A stretch of 8,449 nucleotides of DNA from Bacteroidota bacterium. Its GTDB lineage: Bacteria; Bacteroidota; Bacteroidia; UBA7662; CANHCV01. Positions 6,401-8,449 of the stretch are shown piece by piece. Within the stretch, counting starts at the first letter, position 1. Each line of letters opens with the position of its first letter. Both the position numbers and the translations under genes were made by a program. The DNA lies in contig JAIYBD010000275.1 in NCBI GenBank assembly GCA_027488715.1, positions 1-8,449 on the forward strand, given 5' to 3'. The notes beneath the pieces were generated by a model. The model saw only the letters and a program-made list of their open reading frames with translations. It was not told where the DNA came from and did not search any database.

Positions 6401-8449
6401 TGTCCACCTGCTATGCTTCCTCCCAAAACACTCCATTGATACGTACTTCCAGAATCAAGGTCAACCCAATATTGTACTCCCGCAATGAACGGACATACCG
6501 ATGGGTTTCCATAAAGTGAGTCAATTTTTGCTCGATTGATAAAAATTAAGGTGGAATCAGGATCTCCTAAACAACCAATGGAATCTCTTTCTTGAATGAT
6601 GATAAAACCGGTATCTGAAACACCCCAATTACACGTAATGGATGTATTCAATCGTTGTGTAATCGTTCCACCTACAATGTTCCAAGTATAGGTAGATCCA
6701 AGGTTAGGGACAACATTGTAGGTTAATCCCGTACTATTTTTGCAGGGAAAGAAATTTCCTTGAACAATAGGTTTTGCTGGTTTATTTAAAACCGTTACAA
6801 GAACCGAATCCTGGGAAAAACAACCGTTGCGATTGGTAGTAAGGAGGTAGGGATAAGTTACGGGCACCTGAGTTGAATTTTGTAGGTGAACACTCGGTTG
6901 TGCCCTAGAAGAATCGTTTAGCCCCAATGAAGGAGTCCATAAATAGCTGTGATTGGGAAGTGCACTACTCCCTATGATTCCAGACACATCGTTGCAAATA
7001 CGAATATCTGGCCCTGCATTTGCGATGGCATTTGGACGAACTGTAATTCGTATCGTATCAGTGGTTCTGCAATTATCTAAATTACGAAAAGCAGAAACAA
7101 CAAGAACTTTATTGATGTTTGAATTGGTGGTGTTGGAAAAATTGAAAGTTGGATTAGGGAGGTTGGAAGTAAATGACCCGCCAATTTCACTCCAAGTATA
7201 GGCTATTGCGGAATTGAAATTTTGACCTGTGGAAAAGGGGATACCTGGACAAACGGTAGTGTCGTTACCAGCAAAAACATCAACCTTTGGTCGTACGGAA
7301 AATCGAATAATGGCTGAATCTGAACAACCTGTTGTGGTGTCGATAACGGTTAATTGAAAGAGACGCTGCTGTTGGCTTGAAGTGTTATTGAAGGCCATGA
7401 AAGCAGCGGTTGGCGAAAGCGGATTTTGTAAGTTCGTGGTTGGTGTCCAAGAATATTTGTTCTGAGGAGCAACTTGAAGCGCTTGTAAAATAACGAATTC
7501 TCCCGGACAAGCTGGATTTGGATTCGCTTGGGAGGCTGAAGAAGGTTTCGCATTAACCCGGAAATTTGAGAACAACGTATCTCCCTTGCAACCTACAGTG
7601 GAAGTTTCAATGGCTCGAATTTGAACATTTCCACCTCCAGCTGGCATTTGAACAATCAGTCGATTGGTGCCTTGTCCACCCAAAATCGTTCCAGCTGAAA
7701 TCAGCCATTGGTAACTAGAAGTGTCGCCTCCGTTGGTCCTAAACGTGTCGATAGTACCCTCGCACAAGCGATTAGGTCCAATAATGCCAGTAGCTGTTGT
7801 TGATTTTAAAACCGTTACCCGATAATTGAAGTAACTTGTTTTTTTCGGACAACCTTGGTCTTGGGCGGCAATGGTAAACTCATAAGGAGCATTTCTTCGG
7901 TGTGCGCAACTGGTTTGCCAATTAAACGAGCCATTTACGGTTCCTATTCCACGGGTTACCGTTAACGTTGGAAATGGTTGAGCTATTCCATTCGCTGCCG
8001 GATTTGCGAGTGTTCCCGTTGCTGTTAAATATACGGAATCGATATCGCGAATGGTGATGGGAAATGAAATCAAACTGCCTTCAACCACCGTGAGGTTGGT
8101 TTGTCCAGACCCGTTGGTTTGCCCCGGTCCGGGTGGTGTAACGGTTAATCGAGGAGGGGTGTTACTTGGGCAATTCCCAACCAAAAATTGGATATCTCTT
8201 CGGGTAGAGCTGATCAATACTCCATTTCGAAACTCATTGATATTAACGGCAACGATGTAATTTCCCGTTGTGGTTGAATTGTAATAGGTAATTCCAGAAA
8301 TAGGGTCGATGAAGTTGTATCCGGTTGGTCCAAATGGCAGATTGGTGCTAAAGTTGGGATTGTAAGTAATGGGTTGAGGTGGATTTAAAACATCTCCGAT
8401 ATTGTACTGTGGGACAGGGTTTCCTGTTGAACCACCAGCATAAGGATGA
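3403..8449 (-). CDS. Giant Ig/PKD-repeat cell-surface protein with T9SS (gliding-motility-type) C-terminal domain, N-terminus outside window
   Basis: The reading frame is open from the right edge to a TGA at 3403-3405: 1,681 complete codons, no stop, with the 5' end lost. A TTG at 8215-8217 could be taken for a start, but the upstream frame continues with Ig-like sequence (GNYIVAVNINEFRNGV), so it is internal. Order from the N-terminus: Ig/cadherin-like region, 14 Ig/PKD-like repeats of two classes, a fibronectin-III-like region, and a C-terminal type IX secretion signal of the CHU_C/TIGR04131 kind. Residues are rich in Asn, Thr, Ser and Gly, with cysteines in regularly spaced pairs, as expected of an exported protein. 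No catalytic domain is visible. The likely location is the outer surface or outside the cell; an adhesin, matrix or motility-linked role is inferred from the family only. The name 'gliding motility-associated' describes the sorting domain and does not show that this organism glides. Confidence 0.93.
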   Translation of the reverse strand, partial: HPYAGGSTGNPVPQYNIGDVLNPPQPITYNPNFSTNLPFGPTGYNFIDPISGITYYNSTTTGNYIVAVNINEFRNGVLISSTRRDIQFLVGNCPSNTPPRLTVTPPGPGQTNGSGQTNLTVVEGSLISFPITIRDIDSVYLTATGTLANPAANGIAQPFPTLTVTRGIGTVNGSFNWQTSCAHRRNAPYEFTIAAQDQGCPKKTSYFNYRVTVLKSTTATGIIGPNRLCEGTIDTFRTNGGDTSSYQWLISAGTILGGQGTNRLIVQMPAGGGNVQIRAIETSTVGCKGDTLFSNFRVNAKPSSASQANPNPACPGEFVILQALQVAPQNKYSWTPTTNLQNPLSPTAAFMAFNNTSSQQQRLFQLTVIDTTTGCSDSAIIRFSVRPKVDVFAGNDTTVCPGIPFSTGQNFNSAIAYTWSEIGGSFTSNLPNPTFNFSNTTNSNINKVLVVSAFRNLDNCRTTDTIRITVRPNAIANAGPDIRICNDVSGIIGSSALPNHSYLWTPSLGLNDSSRAQPSVHLQNSTQVPVTYPYLLTTNRNGCFSQDSVLVTVLNKPAKPIVQGNFFPCKNSTGLTYNVVPNLGSTYTWNIVGGTITQRLNTSITCNWGVSDTGFIIIQERDSIGCLGDPDSTLIFINRAKIDSLYGNPSVCPFIAGVQYWVDLDSGSTYQWSVLGGSIAGGQGSDTLRVNWGGPGNGWVKVIPTNRYGCVGDSVVKNVLKNALLITVPPVGDTDVCAGQDSTRYSVIPTTGSTYTWQVTNGLIISGQGTPSILVRWPNSIGTGVVTVLERSSFPCEGTPVTTRVNIHPLPQRIPILGPDTLCLKVPGSFQLNGYPTSQFIWWGTQIDSTTILPRGSQAISATWKNFGIQTLKVLEVTEFGCTLDTLRKNVFIHPEPSIIAQNDTTICSGTSLVIGQPSEPQRSYQWAPGIGLNDSTVSQPTFFWLNRNTIDDTLVYFRKVMNTVTGCLSYDTFSIRVHPLPLVFAGIDTNFCTDFSHSLGELPRSGYRYLWQPSLGLNNDTISNPILRLNNFTDTLQSFPYIVRATEPLFGCSWQDTVVVGIKPLPKPWAGPDREVCSDDTVVLGIGQQPNVQYSWSPTTYLTGINTPQTIYQRNNPSQFLFFDSTVVLTATHQIYGCVKSDTVLIKVKPRPMVQAGPNVRICSEDSIGLGIPGNWQYSYQWSPVAGLSNPSISNPKFALANRTSNNQILNLILTANFTVYQCTASDTVEILLHPEPNTDSLRGPRLVCEYDSLSLYSLPLKVGSNYQFTVQGGSIISQLPGGQGWLIRWGGTGLGFINYQETDSNGCIGKWRNVVVRIAPLPFFKKIIGDTIICEPNITNVSYQIQNAVSTSNYQWFALGGNIKSGQGTSAILVDWNGPSTQKIGYVETNEFGCSGDTVWQNVYFDNLTLELNYVSTLPTNANVFELSWKVTSPVNLFKGQYQLYYRPTGTLTWNIYGGVPFTQTKATLDRLPTNQVYDFKVEALNNCNRLSSTPPHQNVVISGQTNKNQDVSLKWNSYKGWQNGVFAYELLKNKNGLLTPDQSAYYGPDSSQRLEFLLDEYQVCYRIISHERNGSNESYSNRYCLDLEPVLTMPNAFSPDLNGINDAFKAAGFAIKDFHMEIYNRWGERIFESNDINQGWDGTHKGKDAMDGMYIYVVRYAGGNGRINLLKGNLSLIR
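3406..3669 (-). other. Type IX secretion C-terminal sorting domain (CHU_C / TIGR04131-like)
   Basis: The last 88 residues. The start motif MPNAFSPDLNGINDAF is the classic opening of the gliding-motility-associated C-terminal domain, followed by MEIYNRWGERIFES, GWDGTHKGK, DGMYIYVVRY and the terminal KGNLSLIR. In the family this domain directs export across the outer membrane by the type IX secretion system and is classed as a type B CTD, often retained or processed differently from type A. It implies that the organism encodes T9SS elsewhere in its genome. Confidence 0.93.
3670..4224 (-). other. Fibronectin-III-like region before the sorting domain
   Basis: About 185 residues holding two probable Fn3-like units. 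The first has ELSWKVTSP, YQLYYRP and VYDFKVEALNNC, the typical W, Y-x-L-x-Y and strand-F/G pattern of fibronectin type III. The second has VSLKWNSYKGW, FAYELLKN, YQVCYRIISHE and NESYSNRYCLDLEP, a variant often seen just before the sorting domain in Bacteroidota proteins. Cysteines in YQVCYR and NRYCLD lie 20 residues apart and may pair. Assignment is by pattern only. Confidence 0.65.
4225..4734 (-). repeat. Class B PKD-like repeats B6-B7
   Basis: Two repeats (approximate borders 4477-4734 and 4225-4476) that close the array. B6 has GSNYQFTVQGGSI, an extended loop before GGQG, and IRWGGTGLG. B7 has SNYQWFALGGNI, SGQGTSAILVDW and FGCSGDT. Cysteines are 59 and 60 residues apart. B6 carries Phe where most copies have Trp in Y-x-W. 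Confidence 0.78.
4735..5757 (-). repeat. Class A Ig-like repeats A4-A7
   Basis: Four consecutive repeats of 85-86 residues (approximate borders 5503-5757, 5248-5502, 4990-5247, 4735-4989). They begin AQNDTTIC, AGIDTNFC, AGPDREVC and AGPNVRIC, each followed by Y-x-W-x-P and a loop such as GIGLNDSTVSQP or SLGLNNDTISNP. Each closes with a DT(V/F)-type strand and a Pro linker: HPLP, KPLP, KPRP, HPEP. Cysteine spacings are 60, 60, 61 and 60 residues. At protein level this is the most regular part of the array. Confidence 0.82.
5758..6777 (-). repeat. Class B PKD-like repeats B2-B5
   Basis: Four consecutive repeats (approximate borders 6532-6777, 6283-6531, 6016-6282, 5758-6015). B3 and B4 are typical, with GSTYQWSVLGGSI and GSTYTWQVTNGLI followed by GGQG or SGQG. 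B2 has lost the GQG turn (it reads TITQRLNTSIT) and carries an additional cysteine in its I-x-V-x-W strand (ITCNW). B5 is also degenerate: it reads FIWWGTQIDS, with PRGS where GQGT is expected. Cysteine spacings are 57, 58, 59 and 59 residues. Confidence 0.78.
6778..7542 (-). repeat. Class A Ig-like repeats A1-A3
   Basis: Three consecutive repeats of about 83-88 residues (approximate borders 7279-7542, 7027-7278, 6778-7026). The class A pattern is AGxDxxxC, then Y-x-W-(T/S)-P with a GL-N-D/N-P loop, an N-x-T-rich middle strand, GC, and DTVxVxVxP. A2 begins AGNDTTVC and A3 begins AGPDIRIC. A1 is the most divergent, beginning ANPNPACPG. Cysteine spacings are 61, 60 and 58 residues. This module occurs widely in Bacteroidota surface proteins. 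Confidence 0.8.
7543..7788 (-). repeat. Class B PKD-like repeat B1
   Basis: First class B repeat. It starts GIIGPNRLC, has SYQWLISAGTI, the GGQGTNRLIV strand-turn and ends with VGCKGDT...VNAKP. Cysteines are 58 residues apart. The class B pattern, Y-x-W then GG-x-I, GQGT, I-x-V-x-W and GC-x-GD, resembles the PKD-like family I know as PKD_6 in Bacteroidota; the family name is from memory. In this copy the usual W after I-x-V is replaced by QM. Confidence 0.75.
7789..8449 (-). other. N-terminal Ig/cadherin-like region of the giant surface protein (incomplete)
   Basis: The first 220 visible residues. The stretch DPISGITYYNSTTTGNYIVAVNINEF, broken here as DPISGITYYNSTTTG then NYIVAVNINEFRNGV, followed by STRRDIQFLVGNC, matches a module common in Bacteroidota gliding-motility-type proteins, in which a 'theme of expectation' Ig/cadherin-like domain ends in RRDxQFxV. 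A second module runs from about 7800 to 8150: VVEGSLISFPITIRDIDSV, then GSFNWQTSC and APYEFTIAAQDQGCP. Cysteines at residues 181 and 200 (counted from the first complete codon) may pair. No signal peptide is visible, confirming that the true start lies beyond the window. Assignment to a named domain family is by resemblance only. Confidence 0.6.
8095..8130. repeat. 18-bp imperfect tandem repeat coding for GPGQTN/GSGQTN
   Basis: Two adjacent 18-base units (8095-8112 and 8113-8130) share 14 of 18 bases and begin with GTTGGTTTG. On the minus strand they encode the hexapeptides GPGQTN and GSGQTN in a Pro/Gly-rich linker between the two N-terminal Ig-like modules. This looks like a small slippage-type duplication in a flexible hinge. 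Confidence 0.7.

Noticed and set aside
4319..7553. Several open frames of about 67-93 codons on either strand inside the giant gene.
   Set aside because: They are out-of-frame readings of the repeat array. The main frame shows continuous repeat motifs throughout, and none of the alternatives looks like a known protein.
4225..7788. Regularly spaced repeats considered as a CRISPR or recombination-prone DNA array.
   Set aside because: Repetition is at protein level with a period of about 250 bases. Copies share only short DNA tracts, and there are no identical repeats with unique spacers.

Overview
The window comes from a member of the Bacteroidota. Three things point there: the gene order carA-eno-DivIC-like-rsmE-DUF4159, the absence of clear Shine-Dalgarno sequences (eno follows an A/T-rich leader), and a very large surface protein that ends in a type IX secretion (gliding-motility-type, CHU_C/TIGR04131-like) C-terminal signal. 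I cannot name a genus; the style is that of Flavobacteriia or relatives.

Plus strand, 1-3401: five genes packed as one probable operon. They are the 3' part of carA (cut by the window edge), eno, a short FtsB/DivIC-type division protein, rsmE and a secreted DUF4159 protein. Junctions are 3 bases, a 4-base GTGA overlap, 1 base and a 4-base ATGA overlap, so the genes are probably cotranscribed and partly translationally coupled. The jobs are mixed housekeeping (carbamoyl phosphate synthesis, glycolysis, septum formation, 16S rRNA methylation) plus one exported protein of unknown role. No promoter is visible; it must lie upstream of the window. A strong 47-base inverted repeat sits inside the start of rsmE.

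Minus strand, 8449-3403: one giant gene, open across the right edge, so its N-terminus and signal peptide lie outside the window. At least 1,681 residues are visible. They form Ig/cadherin-like N-terminal material, then 14 Ig/PKD-like repeats of two classes in blocks (1B-3A-4B-4A-2B), then a fibronectin-III-like region, then the T9SS sorting domain. Every one of the 14 repeats carries a cysteine pair 57-61 residues apart. No enzymatic domain is visible; a structural or adhesive role at the cell surface is the best inference.

The two transcription units converge with a single base between their stop codons. There is no intergenic stretch longer than 3 bases, and I see no RNA genes, mobile elements or CRISPR arrays. 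The plus-strand operon is ordinary core genome. The parts most worth a second look are the two-class disulfide-type repeat protein, its many Bacteroidota O-glycosylation-type tripeptides, the rsmE hairpin and the exported DUF4159 protein.
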